From NCBI GenBank assembly GCA_016858145.1, contig JAEHOE010000014.1:496001-560000 (forward strand): DNA of 64,000 nt, read 5' to 3'. The position numbers and the translations under genes are program-made. This document shows positions 34,383-45,550 of the stretch, one piece after another. The DNA is from Edaphochlamys debaryana. Lineage: Eukaryota; Chlorophyta; Chlorophyceae; Chlamydomonadales. The notes beneath the pieces were generated by a model. That model saw only the letters and a program-made list of their open reading frames with translations, ran no database searches and was not told where the DNA came from. Within the stretch, counting starts at the first letter, position 1. Each line of letters opens with the position of its first letter.

Positions 34383-37300
34383 ATGGCTCCAGCGACCGCT
34401 TCCCCGGTTAAGGGTAAGCAGGCAGACCCATCCGCTGCGGATGCCGAGCCCCAATCGAGCGAGAAGCCCAAGAAGACCAACAAGAAGCCCCCCACCCTGG
34501 CTTCGGCGCTGTCGGGGGCCATCTCGGGGTCACTCATCAGCGCGTGCGTGCAGGTGCGGTCCGGGCGGGGCCAGGGTTTGTGGTGCTTGACCGCCGCGCC
34601 CCCGCCCGCTTCCCCGCCAAACTGACACCACCATGTTATCCATCGCCCCTCCTTCTGTCCCTCCTCCCGGTCTCTCCTCCACCCCTCCACACACGCCCCA
34701 AATACCTCCGCCCCCAGCCTCTGGACGTGGTCCGCACCAAGATGCAGGCAGACGCGGCGCGGGGCCTCGTGCGGAGCACCATGGCCACCGCGACCGTGGT
34801 CCTCCGCGAGCAGGTACGCAACCGCTGCTTCATTACTAGCCTGAGTGCCTGAGAGGAGCGCTGCTGTTATGGGGTGCGCAGCTACTACCTAGTGTTACCG
34901 GTACCGGTACCGGTGTAAGAGCGGGCGTGTGTTGTCAACGTGGCATCGTGGGGATGGATGCGTGTGCAAAGGGCTGCTCGTGTGTGAAAGTTGTGGAGCA
35001 GGTAGGCAGCTACTCTGTGCACGGATGTTGGGTGGGTGAGAAGGGGCGATAGCGGGAGATTCGCCGCCGGGTCAAGGGAGGGACAGCAGCCGGAACAGCG
35101 GCAGGGAGAGCGGGAGGGTGGCGCTGGGCCGTCTAGCCCAGTGTCCCAAACCCGCCTACCACACGCCCTCGCGCCCCGCTTTCGCACCCGCTACCTTGCC
35201 CCGTGCCCCCACCCACCGTCCTCGCCCACTGCCCTGGGCGTGCGGGGCTCAATTGACACCCTCGCCCCACCCCTTCCCCCCACCTTCCGGCTATAGGGTG
35301 TGCGCGGGTTCTGGGCCGGCACGGGCCCCTCAGTCATCCGCGTGGGCCTGGGCGCAGGGCTGCACTTCGTGCTGCTGGAGCAGGTGGGGGGCTTGGGGGC
35401 GTAAGGGGGATGGGGAAGAGGGGGACAAGGGGGGAAGCAGGTAGTGAGGGCGGGAGCGATGGAGATGGGTTAAGGAGGGCAGGGGCAACGCGGAGAGGAG
35501 GAGAACAGAGGGGGCAAGGGGCAAAAGGGGGGAGGCAGGCGTGGATCGTGCCTGTGCCCCTTCCCCTGCCTGCCTGTCCCGGAGGGCCCCAGCCCTCCGC
35601 TGTACCCCTGCACCTGCCGCAACCCCTGTGGCCGCCTTGGCACCCCTGTGGCAGCCGGTTTCCCGCCACTGGCCCCTCGCCCTCCGTCCGTCCTCCCCCG
35701 CACACACCACAACAGATCCGTGCGGCTGTGTCCACCACCGCCCCCGACGGGGCACAGCAGCTGAGCAACATGGGGGCGGCCATGGCGGGAGGTGGGAGGG
35801 GCGTGTGGACGGCTGCTCACGTGGGAGGGGCGTGTGTGTGGAAGGGGCGGGGGGGGCTGTGCCAGGGGCTGCTACCGGTGGCTTGGGGAGCACAGGAACG
35901 AGAGGCGCTTGCTGCGTGCGGGACGGCGGACCGCGGTCGGGGGCAGAGCAAAGCTCTGAGGCAGACGGTGGCAGCCGCCCTCGGCCCTTCACAACAGCAC
36001 CATTAATCGTCCCCTTCCCTCCTGCCCCTCTCTCTCAACCCGCTCCCGCTCCACCCCTTCCAACCCTCTCCCCACCCCCCACCCCCCCAAGGCCTGTCTC
36101 GGGCTGTGGCTGCCATCCTGCTCTGCCCCGTGACGGTGGTCAAGACGCGCATGGAGTACGTGGCGGACGTGGGGGCAGCGGCAGGTGGGGGGGGCGGAGG
36201 GGGGTGCGGGGGTGTGTATGTGTATGGGCGTGTGCCCCGTGGCGGTGGTCAAGAGGCGCATGGAGTACGTGGCGGACGTGGGGGCAGCGGCAGGTGGGGG
36301 GGGCGGAGGCGGGTGCGGGGGTGTATATGTGTATGGGCGTGTGCCCCGTGGCGGTGGTCAAGACGCGCATGGAGTACGTGGCGGACGTGGGGGCAGCGGC
36401 AGGTGGGGGGGGCGGAGGGGGGTGCGGGGGTGTGTATGTGTATGGGCGTGTGCCCCGTGGCGGTGGTCAAGACGCGCATGGAGTACGTGGCGGACGTGGG
36501 GGCAGCGGCAGGTGGGGGGGACGGAGGGGGGTGCGGGGGTGTGTATGTGTATGGGCGTGTGCCCCGTGACGGTGGTCAAGACGCGCATGGAGTACGTGGC
36601 GGACGTGGGGGCAGCGGCAGGTGGGGGGGGACGGAGGGGGGTGCGGGGGTGTGTATGTGTATGGGCGTGTGCCCCGTGACGGTGGTCAAGACGCGCATGG
36701 AGTACGTGGCGGACGTGGGGGCAGCGGCAGGTGGGGGGGACGGAGGGGGGTGCGGGGGTGTGTATGTGTATGGGCGTGTGCCCCGTGACGGTGGTCAATA
36801 CGCGCATGGAGTACGTGGCGGACGTGGGGGCAGCGGCAGGTGGGGACAGGAAGGGGAGGGGGGGAATAGCACACGGTAGCGGAAGTTGGGGGGCAGGTGT
36901 GGAAGGTGGGGGACTCTGGGGGGAGCGGCTCAGGGGGATTCGCGGCCGGATACGGGAGGGGGGGGAGCGGAGGGGGAGGGAGCAAACACGGTAGCGGACG
37001 GAGCGGACGCGGAGGCGACAGGTGTGGAAGGCGGGGGCGTGGGGGGGGCTCGACTGCGCGTAACCTGGGCTGGCAGAGTGGGAGTGGGAGTGGGGGAGGT
37101 CGCGCGCCCGACGCCTTTCCTCCCGTGCCCTGGCCCCTTCGCCGCACCCATAGGCCCAGCTGCCGCCGCAGCCGGCGGCGCGGCCGCAGGCGCGGGCGCA
37201 GGCGCCGCCGCCGCCTCCCGCGCCGCCGCTGCCTCCGCCGCCTCGGGGGCGGCCGCCGCCGCAGCCGGCGCCGCCGCCGGTGCCGCGGGGGCTGTGCCGG

Positions 37301-38918
37301 TGTATCGGGACACGGGGCACGCGCTGGCGTCCATTCTGCGGACCGAGGGCGTGCGGGGGCTGTTCCGCGGCGTGTGGCCCACGGTGCTGACTAATGCGCC
37401 GTACTCGGGTGAGCCACGGGGCGCGAGATGTCAGAGGGATGGGCACGGGTTGATGGGGTTCGTGAAGGGGGGCGCAGAGACCGCAGAGTGCAGGGCAGGG
37501 CGCGGAGGGGGCGGTCCAGGTCCGCGTGGGAGGTGGGACCATCACCCCTGTCCCTGTGGGCCAGTGTGTGATATCGTTTGCCACCGTCGGGGCCTGGGTC
37601 TGACGCATCGGCCCGCCGTACCCTGCCGTACACAGGGCTGTACTACATGATGTACACACGCATGAAGGAGAACCTAACCGCCGAGGGGCGGCCGCAGGTG
37701 GGTGCGGGGCCAGGGGCTGGGCGGTGGGCCTGCGAGGATGATGGCCGGCAAGGGCGGGGGGGAGGGGGCGGAGTTGAACCACGGCCGCCTCCCCACGCGC
37801 GCCTGTCGCTTGCTTGCCCACACACATCTGCCCAACATACAGAGTAGGGTCCCCTCGTCGGTCCGCATCTTTACTTCGACCTGCCACACTCAAACCCTCT
37901 GCCCTCCTCCCCGACACGGGAACGCCCCAGGGCTATTGCTTCAAGCGCACCAACGCTTGACTGCTCCAAGCATAAGCATGTGCCCAGGACACCCCTGCTC
38001 TGCCAAACCCCGACCCCTCTGCTTCCCCCGCCTCCCCTGCTGCTATCGCTTGACCACCCCACGCATGTCCCCTCAATGCCCCTGCTTCCCCTCCTACTAC
38101 TAGTGCCAAATGCCGACCCCCCTACTGCGACTTGCGGCCCACTCCTCCCTTCCCCCAGGCGGCCGTTAACTTCGCCAGCGGTGTGGTGGCGGCGGTTGCT
38201 GCCACGCTGCTGACTCAGCCGGCTGACGTGGTGCGGACGCGCATGCAGCTGGGCTTGGGTACGGCGGCGGGCGCGGCTGCGGGCGCGGCGGGCGGCGCGT
38301 GGGGCACCCTGGGCCTGGCGTTGAAGCAGCAGGGCCCGGCAGCGCTGCTCACAGGTGGGCCCCGGGTGGACCTCACTGGGCCCGAGGCGGACGTGGGCGG
38401 GCCCCGGTCGCCGTCAGGGGAATAGCAGGCCCTAGCAGGCTGTCTCGTCTCTGGCATCCCGTCCTGCACCGGGGGCCACGCCTCACTCGTCGCTCCGAAT
38501 CCGCGCTCGCACCTCCCCTCGGTCCCGAACCCCCGCGCCTTCACTCCCCTCTCCCCGACTCCCTTCCTCTCCCAACCGTCTACCTGCCCCATACACTTGC
38601 CCTCTCCCCGCCAAAATTTGACTTTCCCGCTCAGCGACAAACACCCTCGCCCCCACCCTCCCCCTCTCCCTCGCGCCCCCCCACCCAACCCCCCCCCCCC
38701 CAGGCGCCGCGCCCCGCGTCCTCAAGCGCACCACCCAGACGGCGCTGGTGTGGACGCTGTACGAGGAGCTGGTGCCCCGCATCACGGCCCTGGGCTACGC
38801 GGCCAAGGAGTCGTGGGAGCAGCGGGCGGGGGCAGCGGGGGCGGGGGCGGGTGCAGGGGCGGGGGGTGCGGCGGGGGCAGAGGGGGCAGGCGGGCAGAGG
38901 GGCGCGGGGGGGAGATAG
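34383..38918 (+). CDS. Mitochondrial carrier, SLC25A38/Hem25-like (glycine)
   Basis: Nine exons give 416 residues: 34383-34553, 34718-34813, 35297-35383, 35716-35791, 36092-36184, 37154-37408, 37636-37697, 38159-38354, 38704-38918. Three carrier repeats carry the signatures PLDVVRTK (from residue 58), PVTVVKTR (156) and PADVVRTR (301). The second lacks the acidic residue, as does PITVIKTR in SLC25A38. Further matches are TEGVRGLFRG-PTVLTNAPYSGLYYM, FASGVVAAVAATLLTQPADV and VLKRTTQTALVWTLYEELVP. The family imports glycine across the inner mitochondrial membrane for 5-aminolevulinate synthesis in animals and yeast; in an alga using the glutamate route the role may differ. Oddities: an Ala/Gly-rich insertion of about 50 residues inside repeat 2, a charged N-terminal extension, a Gly/Ala-rich tail, and a 7-copy exon-junction repeat in intron 5. 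TGTAA lies at 39258. Confidence 0.92.
36121..36850 (+). repeat. 7-copy exon-junction repeat, about 109 bp
   Basis: Each unit holds the 3' end of carrier exon 5 (encoding PVTVVKTRMEYVADVGAAA), its donor GCAG/GTGGGG and the start of the intron. Copy 1 is the real exon end at 36184; six copies lie in the intron. Copies differ slightly, encoding VAVVKRR or VTVVNTR. The period is not a multiple of three, so use of a later donor would shift frame. Confidence 0.93.
38624..38646 (+). repeat. Intronic motif (CGCTCAGCGACAAACA form)
   Basis: Carrier intron 8, about 58 bases upstream of the acceptor at 38703. This is the only copy in a plus-strand gene, and it too is in the gene sense. Confidence 0.65.
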
Positions 38919-39257
38919 CGAGCGGAGAGGGGAGAGGGGGGAGGGGACAAAGGATGAGGGTTTCGGGTCGGGGGTAGGGAGGGGGGTTGCAAGCGAGCGA
39001 TGGGCGGTGGAGGTCGAGACTGGAAAGAGGCGTGGTGAGGGGGATCGGCTGACATGAGTGTCAGGTCGGCACTTGGCAGGGACGTGGGCTTCGTGCGCTG
39101 GACGACTGCTGGGGAAGACATTTGATTGCAACAGCCTGAACACGGCACTGGGGAGGTGCCAAACCCGGCATTGTTGAGAGGAGTTGTGCGGTGGCGCTGC
39201 TCCAAACACCACTATGTAGCTGACCCAGAGCTCGGTGTGTGTGGATTGCCTTCGAGG

Positions 39258-39262
39258 TGTAA
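39258..39262 (+). terminator. TGTAA polyadenylation signal
   Basis: TGTAA 340 bases downstream of the carrier stop codon. Confidence 0.5.
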
Positions 39263-41601
39263 CGGCCGACAAGGCACGGCGCCGCGGCAGCGACGTACCG
39301 GTAGTGTGCGGCAGTGGCACACGATAGGAAGCGTCACTCTTTGGGGTATGGCTGTGCAGGAGCGAGAGGGGCTGCCGAGGCCGAGGGCTGCAGTCTGATG
39401 AGACACACAACGATGCCTTGGGCAGGACGTGCGGGGGCGGGGGCATGCAAGCGCTTGGGCTGTTACATCTCACACTCAACCTCACAACCGCACCAACCAC
39501 ACGCACTGACGCACACTGCAGTTGTGCAAAGCCAGTGCAACACATGCTAGCAACCATGCACCAACGCGAATACAAGAAGGAAAGGATGTCATGGGATGCC
39601 AAACGTTCTCCACAGCAGGCGATGTCGACTGCCCTAACGGGCTGAGCAGGCTGGGCTCCCCTCGGAACCCAGAGCTACTTGCTTGCGTACCATAAACCGA
39701 CCAAGATGCAGCGCCACCTACAGGTGCCTCGACCAAAAGCATGGCTTGAAACCACTTTCACACAGCCACCAGCCCTGACACAGAGCTGCCCCCACCGCCG
39801 TCCCTTCAAAGGGAGCAATGGGGCGAGGCCCCAGGCACCTCCGTCTCACCGAGGCACGAACGGGAGCTTACCTCCTCCACGCCTGACCAAGGCCTCTCCG
39901 AACTCCTGCAACGAGCTGACAAACTTTGCTTGAACAGCTACGAGCAACAGGTTGCTTTTACCCTCTCCCAAAGCTGAAATGTGAACGCAACCCGCACCTC
40001 ACGCATGCTACAGAACATACAAGCCGATGCAGTGCCCATTTCCGTCATTTGCAGGCTTAGCTTGAGCAGAAGCAGGCAGCGCAGACCAGTATTCCAACCG
40101 ACAGCCAACCACAAACCCAACCCCGACCCGGACACAAGCCCACGCAAGCGCCCACGTAGTACTTCTCTTTACACACGCCACGACAACAACTGCAAGTCCA
40201 CGTCACGCTACCGAACAAAGCTGTCACCGCAGTGACCGCGTGCAAGCCTGAGCAGCCGGTGCCCGAGCGTCCTCCATTGTTGGGACAGCGGCACGCAGGC
40301 CCTGAGGAGTAACGGTAAACGCAGATCTGCGAGTCTAGACTCTCGGGGGGCAGAACTGCCTGATGCTATTCCCCACCTGTCCCTTTGGGCTTGTGTGTGA
40401 CCCTAAGAAATACCCCAAGAAAGCAGGGTGCCACGCCTGGCACGCACAACCCGCCTGCACGCCCGTGCCTTGCGCAGTCGCACAGGCCCATGCCCAGGCC
40501 GCGGCGGGCCCTTCGCGAGCTCCCATGTCTGCTCTTGCCCAGGACAACAGGGCCTAAGGCCGCGGGGGGCCTTCAAACTATCAGTACCTACCGTAGCCAT
40601 ATAAAACCGCATCAGTACCGATATTGCCCTGTGCGGCTGTGCCCGTTGGAGCGCCTTTCGTCCCACAACAACGCCGCCGTTCCACACTAGGCAACGCCAA
40701 CCCATGTGTTGTTGAGGGAGCATCACCAGGGAAACCATGCCACTAGATGGCACAGGTACTGCATACCTCGAAATCGTTGACAGCACGTGTTATGTCACGT
40801 GCAGCCGTCGGAACCTGGCCGCCACGTGGGGCGGCCCCTCCGTCCAAAACCATCAAGCACAGCTTCCGAGCGACTGAACTTTCCCGCCGGCCACGCCGTC
40901 TTCTCAATCATTTGCAACACCACAAGAGGTATACGCATAAGCCAACTAAGACAGTCCAACTGAATTCATGTGAGGCAGCGACAATAGCAGACCTGCACTT
41001 GGCTGCAAGGACTTTGCCTGTAACAGAGGCCCCGTTCGCCCATCCGCCATAATGAGCACCCTTTGCGTGGCGTTACCCTAGGTCCAACTCAAGTCCCGCA
41101 GCTGTGCGCGACTACTCTGCTAACGGCACCAGCCTCCATGCTGCATGCATTGCTGTGCTCTGTGCCTCATACCTCGGCAAAGCATATGCAGGTATAGGAT
41201 AATCGTTGGGGTTACCCCGCCCCCAATAAAGCCCCAATGCCATCCCACAGCGTCCGACCGCCCCCGGCCGGAATGTTGAACGCCAATCGAATAGAATTGC
41301 CGTGCACCCGCCCCTTGAGTTCTGTATGTCTAGAGTCGGCAACAGCCTTGGACCAGACCTGCCCGACTGGAGGCATCACCCAATCCCATGCTTAGTAATG
41401 CACCCACGGTGCACCTCTTGTTTAGCATTGCCCCTTCCCGTCATGCCCCTCGCCCGGATTGAGTCCGTGCCGCGCATGCCAACCCCCGGGTTCCCAAACC
41501 TCCCACTACGCACTTTTGAAGAAGAGCCTCAACAGCGCTCACGCAGCAAGGTCACACCAAGGAAAGGAATGCGCGCTGCATCCGGGTGTGATGCCACGAC
41601 T

Positions 41602-41623
41602 CCGCGGCACTCGCCCCGTTGTC
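41602..41623 (+). repeat. 23-base dispersed repeat, copy 2
   Basis: Matches the 17841 copy except for one missing base. Confidence 0.65.
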
Positions 41624-41988
41624 TTAAATTAGCCCGGGTGCGGCGTGTCTTCAAGGTACCCTTGGATGCCGTTCTGGGCCTCTCCGTGGCCGCGCTACAC
41701 ACCCCTTTCTTCATGCTGAAACCCCGAATGGTGGGCATAGAAGGAATTCGCGTTGGCTCTGGAAAAAAATTGAGCTCCTGGCCTAGGCTACGCCGCACAC
41801 ACGTCAGTTCCTCAACGGACACCCGCGGTGCCCGCGCCGGCCCCGGCCCCTGCGGCCTGCAGTGGGAGCTAAGCCTTACGCGGATGAATGCATTCACGGA
41901 ACAGGGCTCGCGCGTAGGCGGACTTGCCTGGCCCCAGCCCTTCCTAGCCCGCCTGGACTGCCCAGTCCAGCGTTTCCAGGCTGCCGGG

Positions 41989-43666
41989 CTATAACGGGTG
42001 CTCAGGCGCAGCTCGGGCGGCCAGCGGAGAGCAGGCACCCCGCTGCAGCTGCCCCGCCGCCGCCGCGGCGCGGGGGCTGCAGGGCGCCCCGCCGCTGGCG
42101 GCGACGGCAGCGCCGCCGGGGCCCGGGTTGACGGGCGCGCCGCTGGCGGAGGTGCGCCAGGCGCCGGCCGACGGCGGCGGCGCGGACGCAGCCGCGGCGG
42201 CGGCGGCGGCGTTGCTGGCGGCGCCGCCGGCCGGGGCGGCGCTCGAGGTGGTCACCGCTGACGTGGCACCGGTGGCGCCGTTGGGGACCATGACGCTGGC
42301 GGCGTGGAGGATGTTGGCAACGACCTCGTGACCGTTGGCGGTTGCCTTCTGCGCCGCCGCGCCGTTACGGGCGTTGGGCGGCGCCCCCGCGACCAGCAGC
42401 GCCAGCACGCACGCCGCGTGCCCCGCCGCCGCCGCCTCCACCAGCGCTCGGCTGGCGTCGGCGCGCGGGTCCGCCCCCGCCGCCAGCAGCTCCAGCACCA
42501 GCGGCAGGTGGCCCCGCGAGCACGCAACCGCCAGCGCGCCGCCGGCGGCGGCGCGCGGGTCCGCCCCGCGGCTGAGCAGCAGCCTCGCCGCCGCCAGCTG
42601 CCCCTCCCTGGCGGCGGCGCGCAGGGGCATGCCGTTCTCCGCCCTCGCGCTCACGCCCGCCGCCATGAGCGCCTCCATGGGGCCCAGCTGCCCCGAGGAG
42701 GAGGCCGCCACCAGCGCACGGCCGCCGCACGCCGCCGCGTCCACACCAGCGCGGAGGAGCGTGCGAACCACGCGGGTGTCACCCGCGCCCGAGGCGGCGG
42801 CGAGCAGGAAGCGGGCCTGGGGGTGGGGGAGGGGTGGTGCAACGGAGGGGCAGAGGGGATTGAGCAGTTTCGCGTCGCAAGGGCTACGGCGCTTTCTGCC
42901 GTATCAGTGGCCTAGTTGGGGGCCGAGGGCCGACTCGCCCTGCCTCGCCCTGCCTTTGGGTGACCGGCTCTGTGCGTCTGCTATACCTGGGGCTTTACGG
43001 CAGCGCCTAGGCCGTAAATGAGCTCCGTCACTACGCAGTTGAGCGTGGCATCCTCGGAGTCGCGGTCAGGCGCGTCGCGGACTAGGGCCTGCCGGAAGCC
43101 CTGGGAGCCGTAAACGTGGTAGAGGGCTGTGCTGCGGCCTGCGGGGCGATGCGGCAAACGCGGGCTCCGTCAAGTAATATCTCAGTCTAAAGCAGGCGGG
43201 CGGGCGCTTGCGCTTTCGGCCCCCGCTGGTTTCGCCGCAGAAATGCGTACGTCCGCTGTTAAGGCGTCTGGAAACACCTACCGTGACGTGCGAACAGGAA
43301 GCGAGCGGCGAGCTCCGGCTGCGCCAGGACCGTGCCGAATGCAGCACATGCCCCGCGGCAGGCGAGTGCGGCTAAGCCTGTGCCACTGCCCGCAATGATG
43401 ATCTGGAAGAGGGGCGTTGGAAGGGCCAGCAGCGAGGGCTCCAGTGGCGCTTGTGTTGCCGCTACTCCAACCGCTGGATTTGCGTTGTATAGCGCCTGGG
43501 CCTGTTCTACGTGCGCATCCGGATTAAGTTGACGACTGCAGCACTCCTGGGCAGTCAGCGGTGTCGTAGCGAGGCTCTGGGCCGCAAGCGACTCTGCATT
43601 GTTCGCGCTTGGCGCGTTTGCCTCGGCGCCTTCGCTCCGCAGCTGTCTTAAAGTCGCTGCGGCCAT
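41989..43666 (-). CDS. F-box-like/ankyrin-repeat protein (copy 2)
   Basis: Three exons (43282-43666, 42987-43138, 41989-42816; phases 1 and 0) give 454 residues starting MAAATLRQLRS. The N-terminal helix region (ALPTPLFQIIIAG ... ACRGACAAFGTVLAQPELAARFLFARHG) aligns with the F-box-like part of the plus-strand paralogue. Exon 2 keeps HVYGS and the same boundaries. Exon 3 starts ARFLLAAASGAGDTRVVRTL and encodes nearly the same ankyrin units. Its C-terminal extension differs: an Ala/Ser/Gly-rich low-complexity tail of about 100 residues replaces the paralogue's short end. A ubiquitin-ligase substrate receptor role is inferred from the architecture only. Confidence 0.8.
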
Positions 43667-43949
43667 GTTGTCAGAGCTGCTTGGCCGGGAAGAGCGACTG
43701 GCGCGTAGTCACAGCAGCCCGCGGCTTGCACTGGCACGCTCCACCGCGACAACAGGGGGACGCAGCTTGTTGTGGGAACCGTGTTTTCGGCGTTGAAAGT
43801 GCTTGGGTGCACTAGTGTTCGAGCTCAAAGCGCGACAGTCTGATCCAAAAATTACGCGATGATATCGGTCGGCGTCGTCAGCCGGACGCTAGGGCGCACA
43901 ACAAGAGACAGTAGTATCAGTCGGTTTTTCTTTCCAGCAGATCAACAGA

Positions 43950-44213
43950 ATGGTGGGAAGTAAGACCAACAAACGAACTGCGAACGCCCTTGTCGCTTTT
44001 GGTCGCCTCTGCCGCAATCGCTCCAGCGCTACACCAGGTGCTTCAACCCCAGAAAGCAGAAAAGCATATGAGAATGTCATGCCCGTTAGGAACGGCATCG
44101 CCTACCGCAAGGCTCTTGGCGTGAGATACTTTTCAGGGGGACGAACAATTTTGCTGCAAAATCGCTTGTACAGCGGTCAGACCGCTTCTCACGACCACGG
44201 ACAGCGCCAGTGA
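43950..44213 (+). CDS. Small open frame, doubtful
   Basis: 87 codons from ATG to TGA (MVGSKTNKRTANALVAFGRL start), basic and without a recognised domain. An acceptor-like TTTCCAGCAG precedes it, so it could be an exon of a larger gene. Composition is less GC-biased than nearby shadows, the only point in favour. Confidence 0.2.
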   Translation: MVGSKTNKRTANALVAFGRLCRNRSSATPGASTPESRKAYENVMPVRNGIAYRKALGVRYFSGGRTILLQNRLYSGQTASHDHGQRQ

Positions 44214-44629
44214 AGACCTGGGCGTGCGCGTATCGTCTGCCGAAGTTACTGCGGCGTGCGCTGTTTCCTGCGGCGTGCCCTACCTGGCAGTGTACAGCAG
44301 TGTGCTGAGGCCGGCACCTGCTGCTTACACCTTTTGAACTGCACTCCATCTACTCCATTCGCGGCGTGACTGTGGCGCTCTGCGCGGGAGGCTGACGCGC
44401 ACGCGCGCCGCATGTATATACGTGCACGCGCCGCACAGCCGCGCCGCACAGCCGCGCAGCGTGCCCCCGCCGTGGCTACGTCCCTGTACGTCCACGCACG
44501 CGCTGAAACGCCAAACGCAGCTTTCCCCGGCTCGACTCAGTAAATCCTGGCACGGTCACACGGGGTGGGCAGGCTGCCGAGGCGGCGTGGCAAGCGGTGC
44601 AACGGCCACAACTCACCCCACCCCACGTC

Positions 44630-44850
44630 GCGTTGCGACAGCGCGCTCAGCTGCATCCCCCTTCGTCATCGTCCGGACGACGCTGCACGGCCCCTGCGAG
44701 CACAGAATCAACCCACGTCCCCACCCCACCTTCCTCCTCGCGCCGTCGCGCGTTGCGGCAGTGGACTCAGCTTATCCCCCGACATTGTCCTGACTACGCT
44801 GCATGGCGCCTGCGAGTACAGTACCCCACCCCACCGGAGGCTGGCCTAGC
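44630..44850. repeat. Degenerate tandem repeat, about 110 bp
   Basis: Two units share GTTGCG(A/G)CAG, CTCAGCT-ATCCCC and ACGCTGCA(C/T)GGC-CCTGCGAG blocks in the same order. Confidence 0.6.
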
Positions 44851-45230
44851 TCCAGCCCGCAGCCCGCCTGCCCCCGCCACGCCCGCTCCCTCAACCATCA
44901 ACCCCCGCCCCCAAGGCCTCGAGCCCGCCCGCCCTCGTCCGCGGCCCCCGCCCCCACCCCGACGATGCACATCTTCTGCGCGTACCGCTCCATGAAGTGC
45001 TAGAAAGCCTTGTCGCTTGTGTACTACGCGGGGGCTATGCCCGCCGGCCCCACCCCGCGTGGGCTAGCACCCCGCACCCTGCACTGGCCGTTCCAATTGC
45101 GTGGACTTTGCACATAAAAAGGGTCGGCACACGGCTCCCCAGCCCCGCGCCCCGACCACATGCACACCGCATTCCCCTCTTCCCATCACCCTCGGGGTGC
45201 TGCTTAGCACATACCGCACTCCTCGTTGGT

Positions 45231-45550
45231 CGTTGCCCCTTACAGCGGCAGAGACAGCGGGCCGGACCGCCTTGCACGAGCGTGGTCGTGTACGGCATCC
45301 AAATCCAGACTCGGATCGCACCATGCACCCTGCGAGGGGTGCGACCTGCACTCGACGCCAGCCCCCCCACCCCTCCCCGCCCCCTCCACCCGCTCCTCGC
45401 TCACAGCGGAACCGACATGACCGCCTCCCCCTCCCACACCGCGCCCTTCGCCCTTCGTACGGCATCCAGATCCGCATCCCAGTCCTCCACCCCTCCAGAT
45501 CCCCACACCCACACCCACCGCCGCTTACAGCGGCAGCGACATGACCGCCT
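45231..45550 (-). repeat. Three copies of the COG4 coding 3' end
   Basis: The block containing GCGGTCATGTCG and the CTGTAAGCGG-like stop region at about 45525-45550 recurs near 45395-45425, and a shorter piece near 45238-45260, downstream of the true stop. Confidence 0.65.
45240..45244 (-). terminator. TGTAA polyadenylation signal
   Basis: TTACA on the plus strand about 280 bases downstream of the COG4 stop. The stop itself also lies inside a TGTAA (45525-45529). Confidence 0.4.

Larger units (their letters stand above)
38919..41988. other. Interval between convergent genes, about 3 kb
   Basis: It is less GC-rich than the genes. It holds the carrier 3' UTR and one copy of the 23-base dispersed repeat at 41602. 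A long frame at 41529-42038 on the minus strand overlaps the ankyrin stop region, but no family or splice structure supports it. Nothing else is recognised. Confidence 0.4.
43667..45524. other. Interval between ankyrin copy 2 and COG4 3' end
   Basis: It contains a small plus-strand frame (43950-44213), a degenerate tandem repeat near 44630-44850 and copies of the COG4 coding 3' end. The ankyrin gene's promoter should lie near 43667-44000. Confidence 0.4.

Noticed and set aside
36358..37917. 519-codon minus-strand frame
   Set aside because: Antisense of the carrier gene and its 7-copy repeat; no family motifs.
41529..42038. Minus-strand frame overlapping the ankyrin stop
   Set aside because: No recognised domain, no splice link to the ankyrin gene, and it contains a dispersed repeat copy.
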